A stretch of DNA of 64,000 nt from Actinomycetes bacterium (GCA_029782355.1 JAKOUY010000031.1:310001-374000), one strand, 5' to 3'. Positions 1 through 8,094 are shown, counted from the first letter of the stretch. Notes: generated by a model from the sequence alone, not told the origin. Made by a program: numbers and translations.

Positions 1-768
1 CAGGTCGTGTGTGGAGCTGAGCAGCAGATCCCATTCGACGCCGACGTTGTTGGACACCTCGGCGAAGACGAGGCCCCCCGACGAACCGACCCCGAGGACA
101 TCGCCGCCGAGCGAAGCGAACTGGCCTGTCGAATACCGCTGCTCGCTCTTCCAGGTCGGGCCCATGATCCCGTCGAACGTGCGGCGATATCGATCAGGCG
201 GGGTGATCACAGCTCGATCCCCATCAACACGCACCAAGTCGGCGAGACGGACGAGTTCGTCATGGCCCAGGTCGCCGCGAATCTCCGCAGTGAAGCGGCC
301 CAGTTGCCAGCGGTAGCGGTACGGCGAGACCACACCCGGCTTGCCGCCCACCTCAGACGGTAACGGCACAACCGGGTAGCTAACCATTGCGGTGTGGTAG
401 GCGAACGTGCCGTCGACGTCGCGTAGAACGATGGCTTGAGGGCCAGTTCCGGGTCCGATGTTGCGAATCGCAGAAACGGGGTCGGGCACGGTGAGCGTCG
501 TGCCATCGGCTCGAAGTTGGATCGTGAACTTGGGTGTTTCAGGCTCGGCACCGGTGGGTGGCGCCGAAGCCAGTGATGGCACCGGCAGGTGCTGCGCGCC
601 GATCGCCGCGAGGCCGGCCACGATTGCTGCTGCCCCGGCAAGCGTCGGCCACACGCGGCGCGGTCTCCCGATTCGAGTCACGGGCGCGCTGCGTTGGGGA
701 ATCACCAGCGTCTCGGCGTGCCGTATCAGGGCTGCGCGGAGTTCGTGTTCGAATTCGATGTCAGTCAC
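1..768 (-). CDS. anti-sigma-type membrane protein (partial, runs off window start)
   Basis: An open frame of 256 codons runs leftward from a GTG at 768 and is still open at base 1, so the C-terminus is missing. The GTG sits 7 nt after AGGAG. It overlaps the end of the upstream sigma factor gene by 8 bp, so the two are translationally coupled. About 35 polar N-terminal residues are followed by one hydrophobic segment (about residues 35-55) and a long non-cytoplasmic-type domain with no family motif I recognise. Position and topology match membrane anti-sigma factors encoded directly after their ECF sigma factor. Role is inferred from context only; no zinc-binding HxxxCxxC motif is visible. Confidence 0.6.
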   Translation of the reverse strand, partial: MTDIEFEHELRAALIRHAETLVIPQRSAPVTRIGRPRRVWPTLAGAAAIVAGLAAIGAQHLPVPSLASAPPTGAEPETPKFTIQLRADGTTLTVPDPVSAIRNIGPGTGPQAIVLRDVDGTFAYHTAMVSYPVVPLPSEVGGKPGVVSPYRYRWQLGRFTAEIRGDLGHDELVRLADLVRVDGDRAVITPPDRYRRTFDGIMGPTWKSEQRYSTGQFASLGGDVLGVGSSGGLVFAEVSNNVGVEWDLLLSSTHDL

Positions 769-1261
769 GGTGAATCTCCTCGCGTAGGCGTTCGAGGGCT
801 CGGTGCACGGTCGACTTCACCGTGCCGACGCTGACACCCATGACGCGGGCCGTCTCGGCCTCACTGAGGTCGGCGTAGAAGCGCAGCACCACGGCGGTGC
901 GTTGGCGAAGTGGCAATCTCGACACGGCATCGACCAAGGGTTCAGTCGGTGCCGGGTCACCGCTCGGCCCCGGCATCAAACGTGGTGCGTACCGGCCGGC
1001 CGTACTTCGCCGTCGGCGCTCGTTGAGACATGCGCGTACCACCACGACGCGCAGCCAGGCCGAGGGCGACTCGACCCGATCGAGTTGGCGGTGGAGCGCT
1101 GCGAACGCCTCCTGCACCACGTCGTCAGCGTGAGCGGTGGAACCGAGCGTCATCGCAGCTAGTCGTACGAGCCCGTGACGGTGCTCGCGGTAGAGCGCCT
1201 CGAACGTGCGGCCTGCGCCCGATGTTTGGACCCGCTCCCCGATCACTACCTCCAGTGTCAC
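761..1261 (-). CDS. ECF / SigE-type RNA polymerase sigma factor
   Basis: 166 aa. Region 2 (about residues 20-85) contains FEALYREHRHGLVRLAA and the -10-recognition part DDVVQEAFAALHRQLDR. Region 4 (about 115-160) has LPLRQRTAVVLRFYADLSE and the helix-turn-helix MGVSVGTVKSTVHRALERL. This is the two-domain layout of group 4 (ECF) sigma factors, here of the SigE/SigM-like type used with membrane anti-sigma proteins. The following gene overlaps it and is the likely antagonist. The GTG at 1261 is the longest start; a GTG five codons later is also possible, because no clear ribosome site separates them. GGCAACCTTT (1283-1274) resembles an ECF -35 element but its spacing to the start is awkward. Confidence 0.85.
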   Translation of the reverse strand: MTLEVVIGERVQTSGAGRTFEALYREHRHGLVRLAAMTLGSTAHADDVVQEAFAALHRQLDRVESPSAWLRVVVVRACLNERRRRSTAGRYAPRLMPGPSGDPAPTEPLVDAVSRLPLRQRTAVVLRFYADLSEAETARVMGVSVGTVKSTVHRALERLREEIHRD

Positions 1262-1373
1262 GCACGCACTCCGAAAGGTTGCCTCGCCGCACCGGTGTTC
1301 AGCGCCGATGGTGGAAATCGGGTATTTGCGCTGAACACGTTGCGGCTTGGGCAGGGCGGCGGTGAGCTTCGGG

Positions 1374-1399
1374 ATTTCTCCTACGCGCGTAGTAGAATT
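1374..1399 (+). promoter_or_regulatory. 26-bp palindromic operator over the leaderless sufD promoter
   Basis: The half-site ATTTCTCCTACGC is followed by an inverted copy; 11 of 13 pairs are symmetric. The right arm contains the -10 hexamer TAGAAT (1393-1398), exactly 7 nt before the GTG of sufD at 1406. A protein bound here would block polymerase. A near-identical palindrome lies at 10106-10131 before the second suf unit, so this is probably the binding site of an Fe-S-responsive suf regulator not encoded in the window. Confidence 0.75.
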
Positions 1400-1405
1400 C
1401 AGCCC

Positions 1406-2464
1406 GTGCCGACGCCGACGTTGACGTTGCCCACTGCCGAGCAGGAGGTGTGGCGCTACAGCCGGATCGGGGAGTTGCAGCTTGACCGCTACGACGCCAC
1501 CCCGTGCCGAACCACGATCGATGCCCCGGCGGGAATCGTCTGTGACGGCGACGTTCCGTCACTGACGATTCACGACTGCTTCGACGAACTCAGCGAGGCC
1601 CATGCCGAGCCGGTGGTTCTGCGCGTCACGGCGGGCCGGGCCGTCGCCCAGGCGGTGACCGTTGACCACGTCATCGAGGCCAGCGGCTCCTCGAGCTATC
1701 CCCGCCTGGTCCTCGACGTCGGCGCCGAGGCCGACGTGACCGTGATCGAGACGTTCAGCTCTGCCGACGATGTCGATGCGCTGATCGTCCCCCGTGTCCA
1801 GATCCGCGCGGCCCAGGGCGCCCGGGTCAACTACCTGGCGGTCAACCTCCTCGGGCGCCGGACCTGGCAGCTCGGCCACCAGGAGGCGGTGGGCGAGCGG
1901 GATTCGACCATTCGCTTGGCCACCGTGGCCCTCGGCGGGGACTACGCCCGGGTGCGCACCGACGCCAGGGCGGCAGGCCCGGGTGCCACCACCACGCAGG
2001 TCGCCGTCTACTACGCCGATGGCACGCAGATGCACGACTTCCGCACGCTGCAGGATCACGTCGCCCCGCACACGTCCAGCGACCTGCTGTTCAAGGGCGC
2101 CGTCCAGGACACCGCCCGCAGCGTGTACACCGGCCTGATCCGCATCGCCAACGAGGCCAAGGGGACCGTGGCCTTCCAGACCAACCGCAACCTGACCCTC
2201 AGCGAGGGGGCGTGGGCGGAGAGCGTGCCGAACCTGGACATCGCCACCAACGACGTGCGCTGCAGCCATGCCTCCTCGGTCGGCCCGATCGACGACGAGC
2301 AGCGCTTCTACCTGGAGAGCCGGGGCATCCCGCCGGAGGTGGCCGAACGGCTGGTCGTGCTGGGGTTCTTCGACGAGGTCCTCCAGCAGCTGCCGGTCAC
2401 CCAGGTCCTGCGCGACGACCTGCATCGGCGAGTGGCCGACAAGCTGTCACGGCGGCAGCCATGA
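1406..2464 (+). CDS. sufD: Fe-S cluster assembly scaffold protein SufD
   Basis: 352 aa. SufD joins SufB and SufC in the SufBC2D complex that builds Fe-S clusters in the cytoplasm. The C-terminal SufBD core is clear: FQTNRNLTLSEGAWAES is followed by CSHASSVGPIDDEQRFYL and the SRGIP helix. The CSH signature with DDEQ is the SufD form; SufB usually has EHEA at this place. Length suits SufD and is too short for SufB. The frame is open upstream, but GTG 1406 is chosen because TAGAAT lies 7 nt before it (leaderless) and homologous sequence starts here. The TGA overlaps the ATG of the Rieske gene (ATGA). No sufB is present in this unit. Confidence 0.9.
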   Translation: MPTPTLTLPTAEQEVWRYSRIGELQLDRYDATPCRTTIDAPAGIVCDGDVPSLTIHDCFDELSEAHAEPVVLRVTAGRAVAQAVTVDHVIEASGSSSYPRLVLDVGAEADVTVIETFSSADDVDALIVPRVQIRAAQGARVNYLAVNLLGRRTWQLGHQEAVGERDSTIRLATVALGGDYARVRTDARAAGPGATTTQVAVYYADGTQMHDFRTLQDHVAPHTSSDLLFKGAVQDTARSVYTGLIRIANEAKGTVAFQTNRNLTLSEGAWAESVPNLDIATNDVRCSHASSVGPIDDEQRFYLESRGIPPEVAERLVVLGFFDEVLQQLPVTQVLRDDLHRRVADKLSRRQP

Positions 2465-2784
2465 CCGTGGTCTGCGCACTCGACGAGCTGACGCCCGGCA
2501 GCGCCGCCCGGTTCGATGTCGATGGTGCCCCCGTGGCAGTGATCCGCATCGGCGACGACGTCTTCGCCATCGGCGACACCTGCACGCACGGCAACGTCTC
2601 GCTGTCGGAGGGTCAGGTGTGGTGCGAGACCCGGGAGATCGAGTGCTGGAAGCACGGCAGCCTGTTCAGCGTCGAGACCGGCATGCCCTCGTGCCTCCCC
2701 GCCACCCAACCCGTGCCGGTCTACGTGGCCGCAGTCGTCGACGGTCAGGTCGACGTTCGCGTGACGACGCAGGAGCGGGCGTGA
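2461..2784 (+). CDS. Rieske-type [2Fe-2S] ferredoxin of the suf operon
   Basis: 107 aa. The Rieske cluster ligands are C41-T-H43 and C62-W-K-H65. This is the CxH...CxxH pattern with the spacing of small non-haem dioxygenase-type ferredoxins (BphA3/NirD-like). Small Rieske proteins are commonly encoded between sufD and sufC in actinobacteria and may supply electrons for cluster assembly or dioxygenases; that role is inference. The ATG overlaps the sufD stop, and the stop overlaps the GTG of sufC (GTGA), so the three genes form one tightly coupled operon. No signal peptide or membrane segment is visible. Confidence 0.88.
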   Translation: MTVVCALDELTPGSAARFDVDGAPVAVIRIGDDVFAIGDTCTHGNVSLSEGQVWCETREIECWKHGSLFSVETGMPSCLPATQPVPVYVAAVVDGQVDVRVTTQERA

Positions 2785-3593
2785 GCCACGTCCTGGAGAT
2801 CCACGACCTGTCGGCCTCCGTCGCCGAGCGCCAGATCCTCAACGGGATCGACCTCATCGTCCGCTCCGGGGAGGTCCATGCCGTGATGGGACCGAACGGC
2901 GCCGGCAAGAGCACGCTGTCGGCGGTGCTGATGGGCAAGGCCGGGTACACGGTGCTGGGTGGGAGCGTGACCCTCGACGGCCAGGACCTGTTGGCCATGC
3001 CGACGTGGCAGCGCGCCCAGGCCGGGCTGCACTTGGTGATGCAGTATCCGACCGAGGTCCCCGGAGTGTCGGTCGAGGACGCCCTGCGCCAAGCCCACCT
3101 GGCGCGCCGAGCCGAGGGCGGCGGCGAGATGCGCAGCAGGTTGGAGGCCGAAGCGGCACGGATCGGGTATGCCTCCCGCTTGCTCGACCGGTCGATGAAC
3201 GTCGATCTGTCCGGGGGCGAGAAGAAGCGCAATGAGACGGTCCAGCTGGCCGTCCTGCAGCCCAAGTTCGCCATCCTCGACGAGCTCGACTCCGGGTTGG
3301 ACATCGACGCGCTGCGCGACTGCGCCCGCCGGGTGGAGGACCTGACCAACGAGATCGGGCTGGGGGTGGTGGCCATCACCCACTACAACCGGCTGCTCGA
3401 GGAGCTCCGCCCGGACTTCGTGCACATCCTCGTGCGCGGCCGAATCGTGGCCAGCGGCGGGCCGGAGCTGGCCGATCAGCTGGAACGCGACGGCTACGCC
3501 GCCTTCGCCGGAGCGGACGAGCCGGCCAGCACGGTGCAGGCCGCGGCGGTGCGCCCGTCGAGCCTCGACGAGCTGTTCGGCGGGCTCCGCTAG
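2781..3593 (+). CDS. sufC: Fe-S assembly ATPase SufC (copy 1)
   Basis: 270 aa ABC ATPase. Walker A GPNGAGKST is at residues 37-45, the SufC-type signature is LSGGEKKRNE, and Walker B is FAILDELDSGLDIDALR, with the switch histidine in ITHYNRLL. The GEKKRNE signature distinguishes SufC from transporter ATPases. SufC energises conformational change in SufBC2D. The protein has about 20 more C-terminal residues than the second SufC encoded at 9333-10079. Its TAG stop overlaps the stop of the convergent gene at 3590 in a CTAG. Two intact SufC paralogues within 10 kb are unusual. Confidence 0.93.
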   Translation: MSHVLEIHDLSASVAERQILNGIDLIVRSGEVHAVMGPNGAGKSTLSAVLMGKAGYTVLGGSVTLDGQDLLAMPTWQRAQAGLHLVMQYPTEVPGVSVEDALRQAHLARRAEGGGEMRSRLEAEAARIGYASRLLDRSMNVDLSGGEKKRNETVQLAVLQPKFAILDELDSGLDIDALRDCARRVEDLTNEIGLGVVAITHYNRLLEELRPDFVHILVRGRIVASGGPELADQLERDGYAAFAGADEPASTVQAAAVRPSSLDELFGGLR

Positions 3594-4534
3594 GACTCGG
3601 GACCCGGCACCTCGCCACCGGGTAACACACCGCCGGCAGCGACCCATTCGCCGATCACCCGTTGGGCTTCCTCCGGGTTGTACACGTCCTCCTCGTAGCT
3701 CCACCGGCCGTTCCCGGCGTAGTGCAGGACCACGTTGACGTCGAAGCCGTAGTCGTGATCACCGCCGGTCGGGTCGGGTAGCACGTTGGGGATCACGGCC
3801 GACAGGCGGTTGCCGTCGATCAACACGGTCTGCAGCGGGAACTCCATGGTGGGGAAGGGCTGCATCACGCCGGTGATCCAGGCGCGGATCTCGTCCTGGC
3901 CGGCGAAGGTCCCGAAGTGGTGCTCGCGGTAGCGGGCGTCCGAGGTGAACTGGTCGGCCCACGGGTTCCAGTCCCCGGTGGCCACGGCCTGGTCGGCGCG
4001 TTGGCGGTAGCGGAGGAACTCGGCGTAGACCTCGTCGCGTGAGTGCCGGTCCGCCGACGGTTCGGGCGCCCAGCCGGGCAGGCCGCCGAGCCCGTGCTGC
4101 GGCGGCAGCTCACGGTTGCCGCCATCGGCCATCCACTCGCCGAACACCCGCTGGGCATCGGCGGGGTTGTAGAAGTCGGCCTGGGCGCTGAACTTCCCGT
4201 CGCCGGCGTACGTGACGATCGTGGTGTTCGGGAACCCGTAGCGCTTGCCGGTCCCCGGATCGGGCAGGTTGTTCCACACGTACATGGCCACCTGGTTGCC
4301 GTCGATCATCGACCACTCGGTGTCGAACGTCATGTTCGGGAAGGCGGCCATCGTCGGCCCGATCCACTCGCGGATCGCCTCCCGACCGTGGAACGTCCCG
4401 AGGTGGTGCTCGGCGTACACCGCGTCGTCGGTGAACAGGTCGGCCCACGAGTTCCAGTCCAACCCGTAGGCACCGCGGCGGAGGTACTCGTCGAAGGCTG
4501 CGGCCACCTCGGCCCGCTCGAAGGTCGTGCTCAT
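3590..4534 (-). CDS. tandem SnoaL/NTF2-like domain protein
   Basis: 314 aa made of two similar halves (about 1-150 and 165-305). Each has a WNPWADQF/WNSWADLF tryptophan motif, then EHH.GTF.G, a DGN strand, a YAG(D/N)G(K/R) turn and a closing YNP..AQRV.GEW.A.GG. This is the NTF2-like cone fold used by SnoaL cyclases, ketosteroid-isomerase-like enzymes and many small-molecule-binding proteins. The repeat suggests an internal dimer arising by gene duplication. Substrate is unknown. The start is ATG 4534 with a -10 TAGCGT (4548-4543) 8 nt upstream. That promoter lies in the loop of an unusual inverted repeat (4530-4570). Confidence 0.8.
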   Translation of the reverse strand: MSTTFERAEVAAAFDEYLRRGAYGLDWNSWADLFTDDAVYAEHHLGTFHGREAIREWIGPTMAAFPNMTFDTEWSMIDGNQVAMYVWNNLPDPGTGKRYGFPNTTIVTYAGDGKFSAQADFYNPADAQRVFGEWMADGGNRELPPQHGLGGLPGWAPEPSADRHSRDEVYAEFLRYRQRADQAVATGDWNPWADQFTSDARYREHHFGTFAGQDEIRAWITGVMQPFPTMEFPLQTVLIDGNRLSAVIPNVLPDPTGGDHDYGFDVNVVLHYAGNGRWSYEEDVYNPEEAQRVIGEWVAAGGVLPGGEVPGPES

Positions 4535-4570
4535 GGCCGCCGACGCTAGTCAGGTGCCGGCGGCCATGAG
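4530..4570. promoter_or_regulatory. perfect 13-bp inverted repeat spanning start codon and promoter
   Basis: CTCATGGCCGCCG (4530-4542) is repeated inverted at 4558-4570 with a 15-nt loop. The left arm contains the ATG of the NTF2-like gene and the loop contains its -10 hexamer TAGCGT. RNA made by read-through from the upstream sigma operon would fold into a strong hairpin that hides the start. RNA started at the gene's own leaderless promoter would lack one arm. It may therefore act as a terminator or insulator for the upstream operon. Confidence 0.6.
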
Positions 4571-4582
4571 CGCAGCGGAGCG

Positions 4583-5218
4583 TCAGCCGACGCCGGGGAC
4601 CGGTGCGAACTCGCCGAGCAGACCCGGGCCGATGACCTTCTCCGTCACTGCTCGCCGACCGACGAAGCAGGTCCAGTGCAGCCCGGCGTGGTCCGTCCCG
4701 CGGCACCCGCCGGCGATGTGCTTGGTGTCGTCGGTGATCGCCTCGACGCGGCCGAGGTAGTCCACCGGACCGGGATTGGTCAAGGGGACCTTGACGGTCT
4801 GACCGTTCCGGTTGATGAACTTCTTGGCGGCCTGGGAGCCGTTCGAGAGCACTGGGTCCGGCGTCGGCCGCGACGCCAGCGTGCACTGGAAGACGACGTG
4901 GTCGCTCGTCGTGCACGACGGGTTGGTCCCGGTGAAGATGTACGCCCCGCCGGGCAGGCCGCGCTCGACCTCGTCGGTCGAGAACGCACCGAGCGCCGCG
5001 GCGACGCCGGCGCCGGCGGCCAGCGCTGCGGTGATGGCGCCGGCAGCGATGATCCGGCGGCGACGTCGGGTGGTCAGGGGGATGGGCATGGCGACCTCCT
5101 TGGGTGTGATGTCGCCGTGCTCATGCCCGGTGGGCGCCGGATTGTGTCGGATCGCCGAGGCGATGGCCGACTCCAGCTGGCGGCCGATGGCGTCGAGCCG
5201 CGTGGTGACGTCGTTCAT
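4583..5218 (-). CDS. membrane protein paired with sigma factor (putative anti-sigma)
   Basis: 211 aa. About 50 cytoplasmic residues are followed by a basic stretch (TTRRRRRI) and one hydrophobic segment, IIAAGAITAALAAGAGVAAA (about 55-78). An extracytoplasmic part has four cysteines (NPSCTT, FQC, GGCRG, WTCF) that may form disulfides. The ATG at 5218 overlaps the stop of the sigma factor gene (ATGA). Topology and coupling match anti-sigma factors, but no conserved anti-sigma domain is recognisable, so the function is inferred from position. It repeats the arrangement at 1-1261 with unrelated sequence. Confidence 0.6.
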   Translation of the reverse strand: MNDVTTRLDAIGRQLESAIASAIRHNPAPTGHEHGDITPKEVAMPIPLTTRRRRRIIAAGAITAALAAGAGVAAALGAFSTDEVERGLPGGAYIFTGTNPSCTTSDHVVFQCTLASRPTPDPVLSNGSQAAKKFINRNGQTVKVPLTNPGPVDYLGRVEAITDDTKHIAGGCRGTDHAGLHWTCFVGRRAVTEKVIGPGLLGEFAPVPGVG

Positions 5219-5757
5219 GGGTGGACTCCTTGCAGGTGACGGCGGAGTTGATCCAGGCCGCGGGAGACACGGATTCGAGCGGCGACCGGCGAGCAGTCCA
5301 GCCGCCTGGCGACCTCCTCGTAGGGGTGGCCGTCGACGACACGCAGCCGGACCGCCTGGCGTTGCGCGGGTCCCAGCCGGTCGAGCAGGTCGAGGGTGAT
5401 GCCGTCGCCATCGGTGCTCGGCAACTCGGTGGCCACGGACTCCGCCGCCAGCATGGACAGCCGTTGGCGGGCGCGCTGCTCGATGCGCGCCGTGCGCAGC
5501 GAACGGAACCAGACGTGGCGGGCGATGCCACTCAGCCACGGCCCGGCATTGCCGTTGCGGCGGTCGGCGAACCGATGGCGGGACAGCCATGCCTGGGCGA
5601 AGGTCTCGGTGAGCAGCTCGAAGGCGGCGTCCTCGGTGGTCCGTCGCCGGAAGTAGGCCAAGACCGCCCGGTTGTGGCGGCGGTACAGCACGGTGAACGC
5701 CGACGCATCGAGGTCGCTGCGGGCCAGCAGCTCGGCGTCGGTGGGCGTGGCGTCCAT
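5215..5757 (-). CDS. RNA polymerase sigma factor, sigma-70 (ECF) family
   Basis: 180 aa. Region 2 includes FTVLYRRHNRAVLAYFRRRT, ELLTETFAQAWLSRHRF and the WLSGIARHVW segment. Region 4 includes LLDRLGPAQRQAVRLRVVDG and the HTH LDCSPVAARIRVSRGLDQL. Region 4 is somewhat divergent (YEEVARRLDCSPVAAR) but complete. The frame is open further upstream, but ATG 5757 is chosen: the hexamer CATAAC (5770-5765) lies 7 nt before it, and the translated sequence beyond it is not sigma-like. The downstream membrane protein overlaps the stop and is its likely regulator. The gene is divergent from ybaK with an 82-bp gap. Confidence 0.83.
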   Translation of the reverse strand: MDATPTDAELLARSDLDASAFTVLYRRHNRAVLAYFRRRTTEDAAFELLTETFAQAWLSRHRFADRRNGNAGPWLSGIARHVWFRSLRTARIEQRARQRLSMLAAESVATELPSTDGDGITLDLLDRLGPAQRQAVRLRVVDGHPYEEVARRLDCSPVAARIRVSRGLDQLRRHLQGVHP

Positions 5758-5839
5758 CGACACCGTTATGCCACACGACCGCCTCGGTGTTTCATCGGGG
5801 TCGGGCACGTGCTGATCGCGGCGGGTACGGTGAGCCGCC

Positions 5840-6319
5840 ATGAGCGGCGTCCATCGCAACGTGCAGCGGGTGATCGACGCCGGCCGGTTGATCGGGGTGA
5901 CGGTCACGCCGGTGCACTTCCCGGAGGGCGCCAAGACGGCTGCCGACGCCGCAGCGGCCATCGGCGTGCAGGTCGGCCAGATCGTCAAGAGCCTGATCTT
6001 CGGCGTCGACGGCGAGCTCGTCGTCGCCTACGTCAGTGGCGCCAACCAGTTGGACGAGCAGAAGCTGGCGGCCGCCGCCGCCGGCACACGCTGCGCACGC
6101 GTCGACGCCGACGCCGTGCGATCCGCCACCGGGTACCCGATCGGCGGCGTGCCACCGTTCGGCCATGCCACGCCGTTGCGGGTCTTCGTCGATCCCGATC
6201 TGTTGCAGTACGACGAGGTGTGGGCCGCGGCCGGCACGTGGCACGACGTGTTCGCCATCGAGCCGCAGACCCTGGTGTCGGTGAGCGGCGGTCGGGTCAT
6301 CGACCTGAGGCGCAGCTGA
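5840..6319 (+). CDS. YbaK/EbsC-type aminoacyl-tRNA deacylase
   Basis: 159 aa. The YbaK/ProX editing domain is shown by VGQIVKSLIFGVDGELV (conserved lysine), SGANQLDEQKLA, and GYPIGGVPPFGHATPLRVFVDPDL, the glycine-rich substrate loop. Such proteins hydrolyse mischarged tRNAs, for example Cys-tRNA(Pro), in the cytoplasm. The exact tRNA specificity cannot be read from sequence. ATG 5840 has a -10 hexamer TACGGT (5826-5831) 8 nt upstream, consistent with leaderless transcription. It is a stand-alone gene between the sigma locus and the DddP-like gene. Confidence 0.88.
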   Translation: MSGVHRNVQRVIDAGRLIGVTVTPVHFPEGAKTAADAAAAIGVQVGQIVKSLIFGVDGELVVAYVSGANQLDEQKLAAAAAGTRCARVDADAVRSATGYPIGGVPPFGHATPLRVFVDPDLLQYDEVWAAAGTWHDVFAIEPQTLVSVSGGRVIDLRRS

Positions 6320-6387
6320 GCGCACTGGCCTCTGGGGAGCTCGGCGCGCAGGAGCGGGTCACAAGAGTCGGCGGTTAGCGTCGGGAC

Positions 6388-7608
6388 GTGGCACTCGATG
6401 TGCATCCGTCCCTCGATCTCACCCACCAATCGACTCGGCACCAGTTGTACCTCCAGCGTCTGGCGAGGACTCGGGCGTTCATGTCGTCGCTCGGTGTCGA
6501 GGTGATGCTGGTTCGCGATCCGTTCAACATCCGGTACATCACCGGAGCGACGAACATGACGGTGTTCAACCTCTGCGTACCCGCTCGATACCTGCTGGTC
6601 GTCGCCGAGGGTCCGGTCATCCTCTTCGACTATCTCGGTGGCGAGCACCTGGCAACGGGTCTGCCGACCATCGACGAGATCCGGATCGGGCGCGGCCTCA
6701 GCCATGTGAGCAGCAATGGCTTCGCTGCCTCCGAAGCGGGTGCCATGGCCACCGAGATCGCCCAGCTGGTCCGGGAACATCGCGGAGGCATCGGAAGGCT
6801 GGCCGTCGACAGCCTGCCATTCGTCGCTGTCGACGCGCTCCGCAGGGCTGGGTTCGAGATCACGGATGCCGATGTGCTCATGAGCAGTGCGAGACGGGTG
6901 AAGCTGCCCCTCGAGATCTCCTACATGCGTGAGGCGATGCGTCGCACCGTGGGGGCGGTCCGACAGATGGAGGCCGAACTCCGCCCGGGAATGACCGAGA
7001 ACGAGGTGTGGAGCCACTTCGTCGGGGCGCTCGTCGCCGGCCACGGTGAGCTCGTGTCGACCCGCCTGCTCGAGAGCGGTCCCAACACGTTTCCCTACTT
7101 CCAGGAGTGTGGCACCCGGGTGATCGCCGACGGTGATCTGGTCTGTTTCGACACGGACGCGATTGCGTTCGAGAGCTGTTCGGTGGACTTCTCCCGGACC
7201 TTCCTCGCTGGCGACGGCCCCGGGCGGCCAGCACAGCGTCAGCTCTATCACCGTGCGTACGAGCAACTGATGCACAACGTCTCGCTCATCGGGCCGGGGG
7301 TGTCATTCGAGGAGGTGGCGCGCAAGGCGTTTCCCGTTCCGGAGGAACATCGATCGAGCCGCTACTACTGCATCGGCCATGGGCTGGGGATGATCGGCGA
7401 ATATCCGAATCTCCCGTTCTCCACGCCGGGGGTTCCATATCCCCTGGACGACGCCTTCGAGCCGGGAATGGTCTTCTGCGTCGAGAGCTACATCGGCTCG
7501 GCGGCGAGTGGTGAGGGCGTCAAGTTGGAGAACCAGCTGCTGGTCACCGATACCGGTGTCGAGATCATGAGCGACTACCCGTTCGAGGAGCGACTGCTCT
7601 CCCCGTGA
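6388..7608 (+). CDS. dddP: M24-family metalloenzyme, DddP-like (candidate DMSP lyase)
   Basis: 406 aa: N-terminal creatinase-like domain (about 25-170) and C-terminal pita-bread M24 domain (about 180-400). The metal site reads D255-T-D257, D267, H331, E366 and E381. From memory, DddP of marine Roseobacters uses D295, D297, D307, H371, E406 and E421; the spacings 2, 10, 64, 35 and 15 are identical. Y326 also matches the DddP tyrosine five residues before the histidine. RLLESGPNTFPYFQECG, FEPGMVFCVE and KLENQLLVT also resemble DddP. The FDTD motif separates it from ordinary Xaa-Pro peptidases. The N-terminus is shorter than in DddP. GTG 6388 follows TAGCGT by 6 nt. Cleavage of DMSP to DMS and acrylate is a family-based prediction. 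Confidence 0.68.
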   Translation: MALDVHPSLDLTHQSTRHQLYLQRLARTRAFMSSLGVEVMLVRDPFNIRYITGATNMTVFNLCVPARYLLVVAEGPVILFDYLGGEHLATGLPTIDEIRIGRGLSHVSSNGFAASEAGAMATEIAQLVREHRGGIGRLAVDSLPFVAVDALRRAGFEITDADVLMSSARRVKLPLEISYMREAMRRTVGAVRQMEAELRPGMTENEVWSHFVGALVAGHGELVSTRLLESGPNTFPYFQECGTRVIADGDLVCFDTDAIAFESCSVDFSRTFLAGDGPGRPAQRQLYHRAYEQLMHNVSLIGPGVSFEEVARKAFPVPEEHRSSRYYCIGHGLGMIGEYPNLPFSTPGVPYPLDDAFEPGMVFCVESYIGSAASGEGVKLENQLLVTDTGVEIMSDYPFEERLLSP

Positions 7609-7629
7609 CGCTCCGCTTCGTCTCGAACG

Positions 7630-8094
7630 TCAGCCCGCGGTGTCGGGCTGGCGCAGGGCGTCGAGCAGCGTGTTCCACGACAACGTGGCGCACTTGATCC
7701 GCACCGGGAACTTGACGACACCCTGCAGGGCTTCGAGGTCGCCGAGCTTGACGTCGGCGTCGCCGGGGCGAGCTGGGTCGTCGGGATTCTCGTCGATCGA
7801 CATCATTCCCTTGAACCGCCGGGTCAGGGCGCGCACCTCGTCGACCGACTTCCCCTTGACCGCCTGGCTCATCATCGACGCCGAGCTCTGCGAGATGCTG
7901 CACCCCTGCCCGGCGACCTTGATGTCGCGGACCACGTCACCGTCGACCTGCAGGAAGACCTCGATCTCGTCGCCGCACAGCGGGTTGTGGCCGACGGCGT
8001 GGGCGGCCGGCGGGCTGGGCAGTTCGCCGCGGTTGCGTGGCGAGCGGTAGTGGTCGAGGATGATCTCGCGGTACAGGTCGTCGAGGCCGGGCAT
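7630..8094 (-). CDS. sufU: SufU-type Fe-S assembly / sulfur-relay protein
   Basis: 154 aa. The zinc/sulfur site is C40-G-D42, C65 and C135 (NPLCGD, GCSIS, RIKCATLSW). An insert around residues 110-126 (GDADVKLGDLEALQGV) before the last cysteine marks SufU rather than IscU. SufU accepts the persulfide from SufS. The ATG at 8094 has AAGGAG 7 nt upstream and follows sufS by 9 bp. It is the last gene of the sufC-sufS-sufU operon and ends 21 bp from the convergent dddP-like gene. Confidence 0.93.
   Translation of the reverse strand: MPGLDDLYREIILDHYRSPRNRGELPSPPAAHAVGHNPLCGDEIEVFLQVDGDVVRDIKVAGQGCSISQSSASMMSQAVKGKSVDEVRALTRRFKGMMSIDENPDDPARPGDADVKLGDLEALQGVVKFPVRIKCATLSWNTLLDALRQPDTAG

Noticed and set aside
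1406-2464. SufB instead of SufD
   Set aside because: The CSH...DDEQ signature and 352-aa length fit SufD; the EHEA motif and larger size of SufB are missing.
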